NCBI RefSeq assembly: GCF_032062135.1
Contig: NC_092859.1
Span: forward strand, 157,297,115 to 157,361,114
Source: Pyxicephalus adspersus
Taxonomy: Eukaryota > Chordata > Amphibia > Anura > Pyxicephalidae
DNA: 64,000 nt
Direction of reading: 5' to 3'
Part shown: positions 23,625 to 34,886 of the stretch, piece by piece
Numbering within the stretch: position 1 is the stretch's first letter
How the letters are laid out: each line of letters starts with the position of its first letter
Position numbers and translations under genes: made by a program
Notes under the pieces: model-generated
What the model was told of the DNA's origin: nothing
What the model saw: the letters and a program-made list of their open reading frames with translations, nothing else
Databases searched by the model: none

Positions 23625-25139
23625 GGTGACAACTGAAAATTTTTAGATTTCTCATAGTTTTCTGTCTCAGTGACACTACTCACCACGACCAACTGGGAGT
23701 TGAGATTCTAGAGGTGATAAAAGTGTCAGGCATAAACCTTTAGAGCTTATTTCTGGGTTCCTCTTATTTAAAAGCCCTTTATTCTCACCCTAAACTATGG
23801 TCAAGGCACTTTTCAGTCTGAAGACTGTTCAAGAGATGGGAGCCTTCTTCTGGTGTCCATGTCACTGCTTTCAGTGATTGGGTCATCTGTTGGCTGTCCA
23901 GTGGTTGACCCAGAAGAGGAGTCTCCACCAGTGACAAGATGACCCCTATAGACTAGGCGGTGCAGGCCAATCCCCTATGAAGGTAAGTGCTTCCCAAAAA
24001 CTGGAAACAACATCAGCAAAGAACTTGAACAGTAGACCTGGGTAAAAACAAATCTTCACAAGGCAAGAAAAAAAAAATGAATGGATTTAGTGTGGTTGGA
24101 AGGAAGGGGAAGAAATATGTTCCTAAAAATGGGCTTTAAGGTGTTTTTAGTCTTGAAGCCCTGAATCAATGCTAAATACTGTTTGGCTGAGATTCAGACA
24201 GTTTCCTAAAGACATTTAATTAAACAAGTGATGAATCAGCATCATCCTAAACTGGATTCCTCATTTCCTCATCATATTCTCACTCCCGTCTAACGTAAAA
24301 AGAAATTCTTTTGTTGAGCCCTTTACCTGTCTCTTTCCTCTCTGTACTTTATGAACAGATATGAGGACAAATCTTTCATTGGTCATATTGTAGCTATTTC
24401 CTTCAGATAAATATTAGGCACAAATTTAGAAGCACATTAACAGTCCAGCTCTTGCCAAAGAAGCTAAAAGGCCGGCAGATTGTAAAATGTGCTGAGAGAG
24501 CAGACAGGTAAGTAAGTGGGGTCACATAAAGGGGAGACAAAAGTGGTGCTTAAGCGAATGCTGTTTGGGACAAATCACCAACCTCCTGCTGCATCCCAAT
24601 CTGTGTGATTTAGACTTCATCACTCAAATTCATCCACCTGGGGAGAAAGAAATGAAGACTTTTCTACAGCTTTCGCTACGGTACATCTGGGCTGTCCAAG
24701 TGGAGGGCCAAGGGCCAGATTTAGCACATTAGGTTCAATTCACAAAGCTAAAGCACCGGGATGGGGATTTTTTCATTTTTTCAAAATGACAGGTATTTTC
24801 AGTCAAGGAACTCTGAGATATAAAAATTACAGTCACATGGTGGAAAGTAAAGGTGCCTATTTTCATGTTGATTTGTAAAATAAGACTTTTCTGGGCTGGC
24901 AGCCCAACTCTGTACATGAGAAAGAAACATGTAAAGGAATAATACACAGTGTGATATGTTGCAAAAAAAAAGCTAAATTCAGTGAAAAAATTAAAACAAT
25001 TCCACGCAGTGGGGCTACCCCTAAACTTTTTCTCCTTCCTACTTTCTTTCCTACTGGCTGTCCAGAGGGACCATAAGAAGTAGTTGTACCTACCTCATTC
25101 TTGGCTGCTCAGTCAAGTGGGTCCAGCAAATGGCTGATC
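23625..25139. other. Non-coding, no gene recognised
   Basis: Nothing assignable; frames are short and without motifs. Confidence 0.5.
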
Positions 25140-25159
25140 AATTTGCAGTGTAGGGGTGG

Positions 25160-25462
25160 CTTTACAGTAGGGGTAGTCTGACTCTCCTGTGGTAGAGGTA
25201 GTTTGACACTCCTATGGTAGGGGTAGTTTGACACTCCTGGGTTGGGGTAGTTTGACACTCCTGTGGTAGGGGTAGTTTGACACTCCTGGGGTAGGGGTAG
25301 TCTGACACTCCTGTGGTACGAGTAGTTTGACATTCCTGTGGTAGGGGTAGTTTGACATTTCTGTGGTGGGGTACTTTGACACTCCTATGGTAGGGGTAGT
25401 TTGACACTCCTGGGTTGGGGTAGTTTGACATTCCTGTGGAAGGGGTAGTTTGACACTCCTGT
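25160..25462 (-). repeat. Minisatellite, 24-25-bp unit, about 12 copies
   Basis: Unit GGTAGGGGTAGTTTGACACT then CCTGT, with single-base variants (GACATTCC, GGGTTGGGG). Starts are regularly spaced, for example 25201, 25226 and 25250. Reading the minus strand gives a repeating SVKLPLPQECQTTPT-like peptide, an artefact of the tandem unit. Confidence 0.95.
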
Positions 25463-25663
25463 GAGGATTCTGGATGGTACTGGCTGAACAAAGGCGAAGC
25501 CTGCAGGGTCAAGGAAACAAGGTAGGGTAAATTTCCTTGTCCTGGTTTTCTAGCCATAAATGGGCATTTACCCCTTGCAGTCTGGAGGTTGCCCCACTTC
25601 AAGGAAAGATTTTTGTTTTTTCTGGAATTTAGCTTTATTTCTCAATTGAAACCCAACACAGCA
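25463..25663. other. Short non-coding spacer
   Basis: Nothing recognised. Confidence 0.5.
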
Positions 25664-25671
25664 CTGTAGTT

Positions 25672-26121
25672 TAGTATTTCTCATACTTTTAACATAGGGG
25701 AACCCTTGAAATAATGTTTAGAGTTCTCTGGAAACCTCTGATATAATGGGCCTGATTTACCAAAGCTCTCCAAGGCTGGAGAGGATACACTTTCATCAGT
25801 GAACCTGGGTGACCCATCAAACCTGGAATGGATCTGGTCCAGGATTGAAAACATTTGCTAAATAGCAAAAGACTTTTAGGAAATCCATTCCAGATTTGCT
25901 GGATCATCCAGATTCACTAATGAAAGTGTATCCTCTCCAGCCTTGGAGAGCTTTAATAAATCAGCCCTAATGGCTCTATCCAAAGCTCACAGTACATTAG
26001 TGGGGTGGGCAGTAGAAAGAATGCCATTATTACAGCCAAAAAGATAATTGGTGTCAGTGGTAAGTCACAAATTGCTCCTCAAGGAACCCCTCTCTGGAGG
26101 AACCTTGGTTGGGAAACACTG
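25672..26121 (+). mobile_element. hAT-like MITE with nested hairpin MITE
   Basis: The outer element starts TAGTATTTCTCATAC and ends GGTTGGGAAACACTG, the inverted CAGTGTTTCTCAACC type. Imperfect 8-bp duplications flank it: CTGTAGTT (25664-25671) and CTGTAGTC (26122-26129), 7 of 8 identical, as expected for hAT. The outer halves align with 5087-5354 and 47042-47306. The centre is interrupted by the hairpin MITE at 25748-25968, which must have inserted later. Confidence 0.8.
25748..25968 (+). mobile_element. Hairpin MITE, complete copy
   Basis: The left arm runs GGGCCTGATTTACCAAAGCT, TGGAGAGGATACACTTTCAT, GTGAACCTGGGTGA. The right arm is its reverse complement, ending CTTGGAGAGCTTTAATAAAT and CAGCCCT. 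The arms fold almost the full 221 bp into one hairpin around an AAAACATTTGCTAAATAGC centre. This is the best copy of the family in the window. The superfamily is unknown; TSD assignment is ambiguous (TAATG-like on both sides). Confidence 0.9.
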
Positions 26122-27264
26122 CTGTAGTCTGTTGAATCACAATGAATGCAACCCCAGAACACTACCTCCTGGATAATTTCCATGAATCCTTGTGGCTTAC
26201 TCCAAAATGCACCTTTTTCTGAACATTACCTCAACACAACGGTGCCACAAAACCTAATAAAAATTTATTTTCAATTAAAATGAATATGGAAAAAAAAGAT
26301 TCCCAGAGTACTATGAGCAAGCTAAAAAAAAGCACTTAAGAAGTGCTCTGCTGTCTACCTCCTTTTGATGAAAACCTCAGGTTAGGGCTTTTTAGAGATA
26401 AAAAGCCACTCTGACTTGTTCATTGTCTATGTAAACTGTGGTTTGATCTGCTGTGCTCTGTAAATAAAAGACTTTTTTTTATAACAAGGGAAATAGAGAG
26501 TTATGCTCTATCTAATAAATGGAATGGTATATTAGGGAAAAATATGTATTAGAAAAAAAACAAAAAAAAAAAATATATATATAATCATTTCCTCTTTCCT
26601 TTAAATGTAGCATTGTATTGTTGGGTTTAAGTGCACCTTTGTAGCTGATGGATAATAGAGAATACAACAATAGCCATATAACCACAATGAGCTCTGCATT
26701 CTTATTGAATTCTCCATATATTATGTATACCATAGTGCAAACAACATACCTAAAATTATTATAGCGTTTCCTAAAGTTTTCTCCTAAAAATTAACCCCAC
26801 TTAATCTTATAATTAATATCTTCCTAATGCATCTGATGTGTCAACGAAATGATAATTAAAGTAAATCTATTTCTCCATATGGGGCTATTAGTGTCTATAT
26901 TTACAAGCTGTTGGAGGCTCTGATGATGAGGTGTCCCCATTGTTCAGTTATATAGTGACTTTAATATTGTTACAGTAATGATCGCGTTTCCAAATATAGT
27001 GAATGATGGAAATAACGTGAATATTTCAAAGATTTGTAAACGTCTGGATGTATAATGTATGCTGTCCCAACATATGGTTGTGTAAAAATGTACGATGATG
27101 TGTAGTAAACATAAAGAATAAATGGAACAATTATGGGAATTTATGATGCTTACAAAAAAAACACCAAAGCAAACTTCTAAAAATAGTGATTATATCTTTA
27201 CTTCTCTGTACTAGTCAATTTATTTATTTATTTTTATATTTATTGGGGTTAGAGGAGTTTTTCT
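26122..27264. other. Non-coding, unique-looking, TAAT-rich
   Basis: 26790-27060 contains several ATTAAT/TAATTA words and no repeat family that I recognise; possible conserved non-coding DNA, unproven. A-rich and (TA)n runs lie near 26552-26582. Confidence 0.35.
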
Positions 27265-27855
27265 TTAAAAGACTTCTGACATGAAGTGTAATTATGGACT
27301 AGGTGGGGGCATTCACTTACTGAAAAAAAAGTGCAAAAAATAATGACCTTTTACCTTTACTTTCTGCAGAGCTTCTTATCACTCCATACTTAACCTCAAT
27401 TAGGTCTGGCGCCATGCTGGAATCCTCCCTTGTCCCGGTGCAGAGGAAGTGATGGATGTTCCACCTTCTTTTTTCTTTTGACTATGTAACCCAATTTCAC
27501 ACTGCACAGCCGTGAGATTGGGTGACATAGCCTGCTGTAAATAAATAAAAAAAAAACCTATTACTGAGTTTGTTAGCCCCCCAGTGCCTTGAAAGCCCCT
27601 TCAGTGCATGCACAGAAGGAGAAGCCCGAAGCCTCCTGGGATACTTGACATAGGTATCCCAGGAGCCTCTGTGCTCCCATTCAGTCTTAACTTCTGCGGC
27701 AGTAAAAACAGAAGGGGAGGGGCTTCCTCTTTTTTTTAAAATAAAAGCTTCGCGGGGAAGGTAGAAAAACCAAGCAAATGTTTACTTTATGTAAAAGGAT
27801 TATCTTCCCTTCTATATAAAGTAAACAGTTTAGTGATAGGTCTGCTTTAAGAAGG
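27265..27855. mobile_element. Dispersed MITE, family C, longest copy
   Basis: CTTTAAAAGACTTCTGACA at the left and AGTGATAGGTCTGCTTTAAG at the right are imperfect inverted ends. Inside are GAAGCCTCCTGGGATAC, GGTAAAAACAGAAGGGGAGG-like and TTTACTTTATGTAAAAGGAT blocks shared with the copies at 10885, 34143, 45233 and 60870. No coding capacity. Confidence 0.65.
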
Positions 27856-28058
27856 TTCCACATCCCAAATTGTATAGAGCAGAATACACAAAACAGCGGA
27901 GAATGGGTATACTAAAGGCATGCAATTGTAGCCCAAGAATGCAAATACATTTTAAAATGGCAACAAACTTGATTAAATATTTAAAAAAAAAAATAGGAAT
28001 AATAAAATCAAGAGTAGAAGAGAAGGAGGTTCTAAGGCAAGGTCTCAGCTATTTCCCA

Positions 28059-28099
28059 CATGACACGTTTCACAGACATCATTTGTCCACTTCCTCATG
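28059..28099 (-). ncRNA. Hammerhead-like motif, copy 3
   Basis: On the minus strand: CATGAGGAAG, TGGACAAATGATGTCT, GTGAAACGTGTCATG. The inner stem GUGGAC/GUCUGU pairs with wobbles, and outer CATGA pairs with TCATG. GAAAC is intact; the first box reads CAUGAGGA against the hammerhead CUGANGA, one base off. Confidence 0.4.
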
Positions 28100-28106
28100 A
28101 GTTAGG

Positions 28107-28203
28107 TTATTAATATTATTATTATTATTATTATTAATAATAATAAACAGGATTTATTTAGCGCCAACATATTACGCAGTGCAGTACATTAAATAGGTTG
28201 GGA
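28107..28203 (-). mobile_element. L2-type 3' tail fragment
   Basis: An ATT-rich run, then AACAGGATTTATTTAGCGCC, then AACATATTACGCAGTGCAGT and ACATTAAATAGG: the reverse complement of the L2 tail module, cut off before the GGGCAGGGTCC part. Confidence 0.8.
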
Positions 28204-28399
28204 CCTAAAGGTAATATGGCAACAAAGTCATAACACATAATAATGATATAAAAATACATATTAAATTCATCAAAAAATTATTCCCATCAAAATTTAAATT
28301 AAAAAAATTCACTTTACCATCAAAGAGATACATATCCATTCCACATAATTCCTTCACTTTTTGGTGTCAGTATGTGCAGAGCAGCTGACCATTTGAGAC

Positions 28400-29410
28400 T
28401 GAGACCACATAGGGCATCCCATGGACAAGGGTCAACGTGGGCATTTGATCAATATGCAGAAAGTTGCACTTTTCTGTCATAACCAACATTAAGTTTGCAA
28501 ACAACTGATGCTGTAGTAGCTCTTGTGGGATCAGGCCATGCGGGCTAGCTTTTCCCAACCATCAATAAGCCTCACATACCTTGACAATTTAGCCAGTTTA
28601 CCACTTGTCCTTCCTTATACTAGTTAAGTTGGACACTAACCCCTGTATACCAGAATCACCCCCACAAAACCTTCCATTATGAAGAAGCTCTGACGCTTAA
28701 AGTCATGAAGAATTTGAACCTGTCTAAGCCCCTCATTGCTTTTGTTAAAGTCTTCCAACACATAATCAAGAATGGACTACCCCCAATGGCCAACATTCAT
28801 TTTGTTCACAATTGATGCTATAGTAGCTCTTTTGTGGGATCGGGCCATCCAGGAAAAAATTTCCAACCCATCAATGAGCCTCTGATACCTTCACCATTTT
28901 GCCAGTTTACCGGTTGTGCTTCATAGACCAGTTATGTTGGACAATGACCTCTACATACTGGAAGCACAGCACAAAACCTGCCATTGTGGAAATGTTCTAA
29001 CTCATTTAGTAATCAAGAATTTGAACCCATCTAGCCCATCTTGCTCCTTGATAAATGTATTCATATGTTTTTGGCCATTCCTGCTTCCAACACATTACCC
29101 TGATCATATTGGCAATTCACCAAGTGTCCTTCCTTATACAAGTTAGGTCAATAAATTCTGCAATTGTGGAGATGCTTTGACCCATCTAGCCATCACACAT
29201 TTCAACTTGTCTAGTTAACACTATTTGGCCAATATCAAACTAATTCATATCCTTTGCTCATAATTCCTTCCAACACATCACCTTCAAGGACAGACTGCTC
29301 ACGGGGTGTCTAATATATCCCACACCTTGGCAGGTGCCATTTTAACCAGATATTAAATGCTATTGACTTCACTATTCTCTGGTTTTATTGTTTTAGTAGA
29401 TGCAGTGTAC
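28400..29410 (+). repeat. Tandemly amplified vertebrate interspersed repeat
   Basis: A block with TAGTAGCTCTTGTGGGATC, CCATCAATAAGCCTCA, TTGCCAGTTTACC, CTTGTCCTTCCTTATAC and CATTATGAAGAAGCTCTGAC restarts about 310 bp later near 28810 and partly again near 29100. It closes with GTGTCTAATATATCCCACAC, CAGGTGCCATTTTAACCAG. The closing words belong to a repeat widespread in fish and amphibian genomes. The duplication of the inner 310-bp unit is visible directly; the class of the element is uncertain. Confidence 0.7.
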
Positions 29411-30831
29411 GTTGTAGGCAATGTGAACCATGCTATGAATACCTGAAAACTATAAGTGACCTACCAAGGGCGTAGCACCTTTCATTCACCGGCCCTTTAC
29501 TGACCTGATTTGGTCTTCCTAAAGAAAGGATTGGAAGATACAGTAATAAGTTATGTGCAACCTTTTTTCTGCTGATTCTTCGTTTCTTTAGAAAATCTGA
29601 TTTTCAGTTTCTGATCGCGTACTCTAAAAGCTGAACTCTAGCCAGATATAAAAGCATAAAAGAATACAACCATGTTGATGATAATACATCAATAAATGTA
29701 TCTTTATATGCAAGTCAGCACCTGAATTTGAGACTGGTATCAGCCTTTTGCATTATGTGTCCATCAGGGCTACTGAGATTATAGAAGGAGACAAAAACAA
29801 AGACAAAGGTCCTGACTTGTTGGGGGTAATTCCAGGACAGCCTGGGCTTGGTTCAGATGAGTTGCATCCGACTGGTCATTAGACATCTAGTGGCAAAACT
29901 GCAGTGAAAGTCTGTGGATTAATGGTGAATATTACAACAAAAATTTACTTTTGATATTATATCTTTTTATTAGCTACTAATTTTGTATTTTTTTTATTTT
30001 TGGCTGGCATTGAGCTTATAGAGATATAACTCATTTTATTTTCAATAATAAAAGTCTCTGGGTGGCATGAGACAATGCAGACAAGGGCTATCTTTTAGCT
30101 GTGAATTAGCTCCATCCAGGTCATAACCTGAACCTGGGAGATGACTTTGCCTATTTCTTGCTCCAATAATATTTTTCACAACACGTGAAACTTTCTGCAC
30201 TTTCCAGACTCCCCAAGCACCCTTCTGTCTCCTGCCTCGTCAGGGTGATAAATATTCTAGGAGAGTTGGCGGCAGTTTATAATGTTTGCAGCTGGTGTAA
30301 ATTCTCAGCCTGGGCCTCAGCATTTGGTAATCCGTCCTGGGAGATGGATGTGTTTTGTAATGCAATGTTGTCCAATCAATAACTTATTATTATATTAAAA
30401 TAAAGGGTAGAATGGAGAACAAATATTTCTGTACCGTGGCAGAAAAGTTATCGGAGACTTCTGATTAACCCTATTAGAATCTGAATCTTTTCTTCTTGCA
30501 TGGCTTATTAATGTAATGTAACATTGATACTCTGCATATATTAATGTGCTAAGGCAGTGCAAAATGAAACCTATATGTGCAGTGACCTCTATACCCTAGA
30601 ATTCAGATTACAGTAGTGATGTCAGTTATAAGGTCATGTCTGAAGAACTGAGATGTGTCATTGTAGTTCAAGTGGTTAAAAGCACAAATCCATCAAATTC
30701 AATCACCAAGAAAAAAACATTCATTAAAAATCTGCATATTCAGAACTCTATACTCACAATTTATCCAAAACACAGTATAAAACATTGGTCAGTTTGATCC
30801 AACAGGAAAAAAGAATCTTCAGGTCAATCAG
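29411..30831. other. Non-coding, no gene recognised
   Basis: 29618-29790 (AAAGCTGAACTCTAGCCAGA onward) looks like the edge of a dispersed frog repeat. 30190-30400 appears single-copy. No coding motif. Confidence 0.4.
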
Positions 30832-30837
30832 ATATTT

Positions 30838-31035
30838 CCTGGATTAATGATCTCTGGAGAAGATAGACGATCATTGGAGAACCTCAGCCATCCAGCAAAC
30901 TTGAAAGGGATCTGGTCCAGAACATTTGCCAAATAATAGGTAATGCTTTTTTTATGGAATCCCTTCCCAGTTTGCTGGATGACCCATGATAGTCTCCTTT
31001 CTCCAGTCTTGGGGAGCTTTAATAAATCAGGGCCA
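30838..31035 (+). mobile_element. Hairpin MITE, diverged copy
   Basis: CATCCAGCAAACTTGAAAGG, GATCTGGTCCAG, then CCAGTTTGCTGGATGACCCA and GAGCTTTAATAAATCAGGGCC. The right arm is well kept; the left start is eroded. Confidence 0.75.
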
Positions 31036-31080
31036 TTATGTGCATTTAGGATGGCATCCAACTCTAATAAAGCAATCAAC

Positions 31081-31480
31081 TGAACCGGTTCCTGAGGAAC
31101 ATTCCTACAGCTTTTATTGTAAAAAAGCTTTTCTGTGTGCAGAAGTTAAACCTCTTCTCCTCTGCCCATCTATCCTTTGCTTTGACGTTTTGTGCAGTGA
31201 TCAAATCACCCCTAAACTTCTCTACTATAGTGAAGAAAGCATCCATTCATTAGATCTCTCATCCTTGAGCTCCTCCATTCCTCTTATAACTTGTGATTCC
31301 CTTCTCTGCACTCTCTCCAGTTCTTCAATAACCTTTTTGTGAACTTGTGCCCAAAACTGGACTGTATATTCCAGATGTGGTGTGACCAATGCTTTGTACA
31401 GGGGCAGGATTATATCTCCATCTCTGCAGTCTATTCCTCCTCTATACAGAAAGGAATTTTGGCTGTGCTAGAAATTGCAG
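31081..31480 (-). mobile_element. CR1-like LINE fragment, ORF2 C-terminal region
   Basis: The minus strand reads DGDIILPLYKALVTPHLEY, then TVQFWAQVHKKVIEELERVQ and RRESQ, the classical CR1-clade LVRPHLEY-VQFW landmark (about 31348-31398) after the reverse transcriptase. A shifted frame continues with EKFRGDLITAQNVKAKDRW and FFTIKAVGMFLRNR, matching the RGDLI and FF--R-V--WN-LP landmarks. Both ends are truncated, with at least one frame change between the two parts. It lies 46 bp from the hairpin MITE copy. It cannot be active. Confidence 0.85.
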
Positions 31481-31592
31481 CCTAGTTTTTCATGCTATTA
31501 AATGATCAGAACACCTAGATCCTTCATTGTCATTCCATCCCCTAATTATATCCCCCCTAGAATGTATAGAGCATGCAATTGGTTACCCCTTT

Positions 31593-32315
31593 GTCACACT
31601 TACCTCTTCCTCACTAAAGTGCAAACACTTCTCTCCTGCGCATGCTTGCAGTTCTGACTCTGGCTGTTCCTCTGTTTCCAAGCTTTATCAATTTCGTTTA
31701 TTCCACTGGCCAATCAAAAATAGCCTTTTAACCGTCCCTGGCTATTTAGCTAGCTCACACACTGCACTCAGTGTTCGTGCAACGTGTCTCCACTGGTGCC
31801 GAGGTCCTAGTTCTGTGAGCTAGTTCCTGTACACCTGTTGGCTAATTCAGTGTTTCCTCTGTACAGCTTCTTCCCAGACAACTTCCCTGTGCTGTTCCAG
31901 TGTTCCTGTCTGTAGATAATCCTGTGTCACCCGTGCCTCCTGTTGCTTCCAGTGTCTCCTGAGTTCCCTTTGTCCACAGTGGCCCGTGTGGTACTGTTGT
32001 CTGTCTCCTGGATCCCTGGCTATTGACCCCTGGCATGTGACTTGACCTCTCTTGCTTGTTGGCTGCCTTGACCCCGGCCTTCTTCAACTCTTGTTGTGCT
32101 TTGTGATTTGGTACCATGTTTCTTATTGCCCACCTTGGTGTGCCCAAGTAACGCAACCTGGCAGTAACCAACGGTGCAACATCCTCACCATCAGAGGCTC
32201 TGGAGAAGACCTGGTTACTGCTTAGACTCTGCGCCTTGGTCCTTCTCAGGGCCCACACCACCTCCGTGCAAGCCGTAGCACCCCCTAGTGGCCCTGCCGC
32301 TCCAAGCGTGATACC
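31593..32315 (-). mobile_element. LTR-like block, copy 1
   Basis: Bounded by TTGTCACACTTACC at the left and CCAAGCGTGATA at the right, weakly inverted ends. It aligns in patches with 58085-59057: CCTGTGTCACCCGTG, CTGCCTTGACC, GATTTGGTACCA, GCCCACC, then CCTTCTCAGGGC.CACACCACC, GTGCAAGC, CCCCTAG. Length and termini suit a solo LTR of a Ty3/Gypsy-like element on the minus strand, but no primer-binding site or coding region is present, so a DNA element is not excluded. Confidence 0.4.
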
Positions 32316-33088
32316 CTAAGTACTTTACTTTACATTTATCATATTTAAAACATCATTTACAAAATAGTTGCCCAACTAAATGGTGCATTCAGGTTTGTTT
32401 GTACGTTTGAGACATTATTCTATTACTTAAGTATATCACCTGCAATTATCGTGTATAAATCAATTAAAAAGTATACCTGTATATGTTCACACATTAAATT
32501 ATCATCAAGATGAATAGTTGCGCTGTTCTCACGAGGAGAGGCAACAATTTTCTTTTCCTATAGACCTTAAAGCAAAATTAAACCTGTGCAACTCACCTAT
32601 CCACATTTTATTGCAAGGCACCACTATACTCTTTCCCTTCTTCCTCCCAGAGGTGACCCTTGGTCATCCTAATTGGCTGTCCTGGGATTCATTCATCCTG
32701 GCACAAGCAGGGGAAGCCAGGTTACTCTGCCAGTTATAGCTGACTTCAGTTCCACTTTACCTTACATGTTAGTAGGGGGTGATTTCCAAAAATAATGATG
32801 AATTATTATGGATTATTACAGTTGATAACTCACGTAGATTAGTGAATGCAGTGATAGTTAAGGAAGTGCAAGGAACTCTTTAAAAAAACTGGATTTTTGC
32901 TTGCTCATGATTGGATGTTTGAAGTCAGCTGGATGCCATCCCATTTATTAAGCTAAGTTAACTGTCCCTTGCAAGGGGATAATTCACTATATTTCTTTAA
33001 TAAATCAATCTCAGCATTTCAACACTTTTGCATAATCACCTATACCATATGCCCAACCACTCTACTGTCTAAGTCAATCATTCTCCTA
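32316..33088. other. Non-coding, no gene recognised
   Basis: Unique-looking AT-rich DNA. Confidence 0.5.
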
Positions 33089-33365
33089 CAGTAATCCACG
33101 GAATGCCAGAGTTCCTCCAGAGGTTGGTAGGGGGTCTTTGAACTGTAGCTGACTGACCTCCTAATTATGCTGGCATAGTTGTGAGACCTGGCAGAGCCAG
33201 CTGCATGATGATGTTTTTAGTTATCTACAAAGGGAACTCTTTCCAATGGCCACCAATTTATGTGGCTTTTCAACAGTGATGCATATTAAATTGCTTTAAG
33301 CAGGGTTCCCTAAGACCTAAAATTCATTTCACAGGTTTTTCATGGGTAAAAATGTTGGGAAAGAC
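33089..33365 (-). mobile_element. hAT-like MITE, diverged copy
   Basis: Minus orientation relative to 5087-5354: GAGTTCCTCCAGAGGTTGGT and AGGGGGTCTTTGA at the left and CAGGGTTCCCTAAGACCTAA at the right. Terminal CAGTGTTTCTCAAC is eroded. Confidence 0.6.
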
Positions 33366-34142
33366 CGGTCTTATTGTTTTCTTACTTAGAAAATAGGTTC
33401 AACTTTCTTTCGTTAATCCGTTCTTATATATTGTCATCTAGAAAGAACTCTTCAATGTGGTCCGTAGTTAAACTTTATTAAAAACTATAAAAGTTAAACT
33501 TGCAGTCTGTAGAGAGTCTCCAAAATTGATGAACAATGACTTCTAAATAATGTAGTTCAATTTTAAAAGACCCATAGGTGTAAGCCATCAGCTCCAAATG
33601 TTTTACCTTTCACCTTCACATTTTATCTGTTTCTTGGCCATATGAATTTGGAGCCATTGTGGTTTATTTGAGGTTGTGGCACCACTGGACCCTTTATGAA
33701 CTTCAGCATTCAGCATTATCTTTTCCTTACACAGAACTTAAGAAATTAAATAGCATTGCCTTCAATTTCCTGCCCAGTAACCAAAATATTTTGTACGGGG
33801 TTGCATGCTCAGACCTGATCTTTTTATTATTAATATAAAATTTGGCAGTGTTGTCTCAATTTCTGTTGCAGTTTGTCATTCATTTAGATTTTTGCAATCT
33901 TTATTTACTTTTTACATCTTCTTTAAAACTTTAACATTTTGAAAGTGTTTCTACATATAATCAATAAGATAGGAAAATACTTCTGGGCATAATTCAGGCC
34001 ATGTTTTTCCTAACACAGGTTTATTTTAATATACTAGACACTATTTGACAGTTTAAAGGTTCATTTGTGTTTAAAAAGACATTTCAAGCTGATTTCTATT
34101 ATGTGAATATCAAGATTATAAAAAGAATAAATGTAGCATTTC
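33366..34142. other. Non-coding, no gene recognised
   Basis: AT-rich; nothing assignable. Confidence 0.5.
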
Positions 34143-34655
34143 TCAAACCATGGTTAAACCAGAGCGTTGGTTAAAAAAAAAATCTTACTTACCTACATTT
34201 ACTTCTACAGAGCCCCCGATCCCCCCACAGTCAGCCTTTGTTCCGACCCTCGCGCCATTCTGGACTTTACCTTCATTTTGGCACCAGCGCTGCCATTTTC
34301 TCCCGTCTTCTTCCTTCTTCTGCATACATCTTCTGCATAAGATTGGGTGACATATCCTCCTGTAAATGTAATTAAAAAAAAGAATACTGATCTCACTGCT
34401 AATGCCTTTTTTTATTGCAGAAAGAAACCCCTTCTTTGTATGCTCGAGATCAGGTATTCACAGAAGGAGCTTCCCAAAGCCTTCTGGGATACATAAATGT
34501 AGATATCTACGGAGGCTCTGTGCACCTTGGCACTGCTGCAGTATAGACAGATGGGGAGGGGAAAAAAACTAAAACATTGTGCTTCAAATAAAAGGATCTA
34601 CCTTTTTATATAAGTATAAATTGTGCTGATTGGTCCGCTTTTAAGTTCACTGCTT
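34143..34655. mobile_element. Dispersed MITE, family C, diverged copy
   Basis: AAAGCCTTCTGGGATACATA, then ATAGACAGATGGGGAGGGG, then AAATAAAAGGATCTACC and GATTGGTCCGCTTTTAAG are in the same order as in 27265-27855. Confidence 0.55.
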
Positions 34656-34665
34656 GCAATACACT

Positions 34666-34886
34666 GGACCTGATTTATTAAAGCTCTCAAAGGCTGGAGA
34701 GGATAAACTTTCTTCTGTGAACCTTGGTAAACCAGTAAACCTGGAATGGATTTCCTAAAGTCATTTGCTAATTGTTTGCAAATTTTTTTTTCAGGACCAG
34801 AACTATTACAGGTATTTTAGTTCACCCAGCTTCACTGATAAAAGTGTATGCTCTTCAGTCTTTGAGAGTTTTAATGAATCAGGGCC
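34666..34886 (+). mobile_element. Hairpin MITE copy
   Basis: GGACCTGATTTATTAAAGCT, GGCTGGAGAGGATAAACTTT through CTTCACTGATAAAAGTGTAT and TTAATGAATCAGGGCC. Both arms present, with moderate decay in the centre. Confidence 0.85.

Noticed and set aside
25160..25462. CRISPR-like regular repeats
   Set aside because: Units are directly adjacent with no unique spacers, and the genome is eukaryotic.
25162..25602. 146-codon minus-strand frame
   Set aside because: Translation of the 25-bp minisatellite; unit length near a multiple of three in places keeps frames open.
31842..32261. 139-codon minus-strand frame
   Set aside because: Falls in the LTR-like block; the second copy at 58 kb does not keep the frame open.
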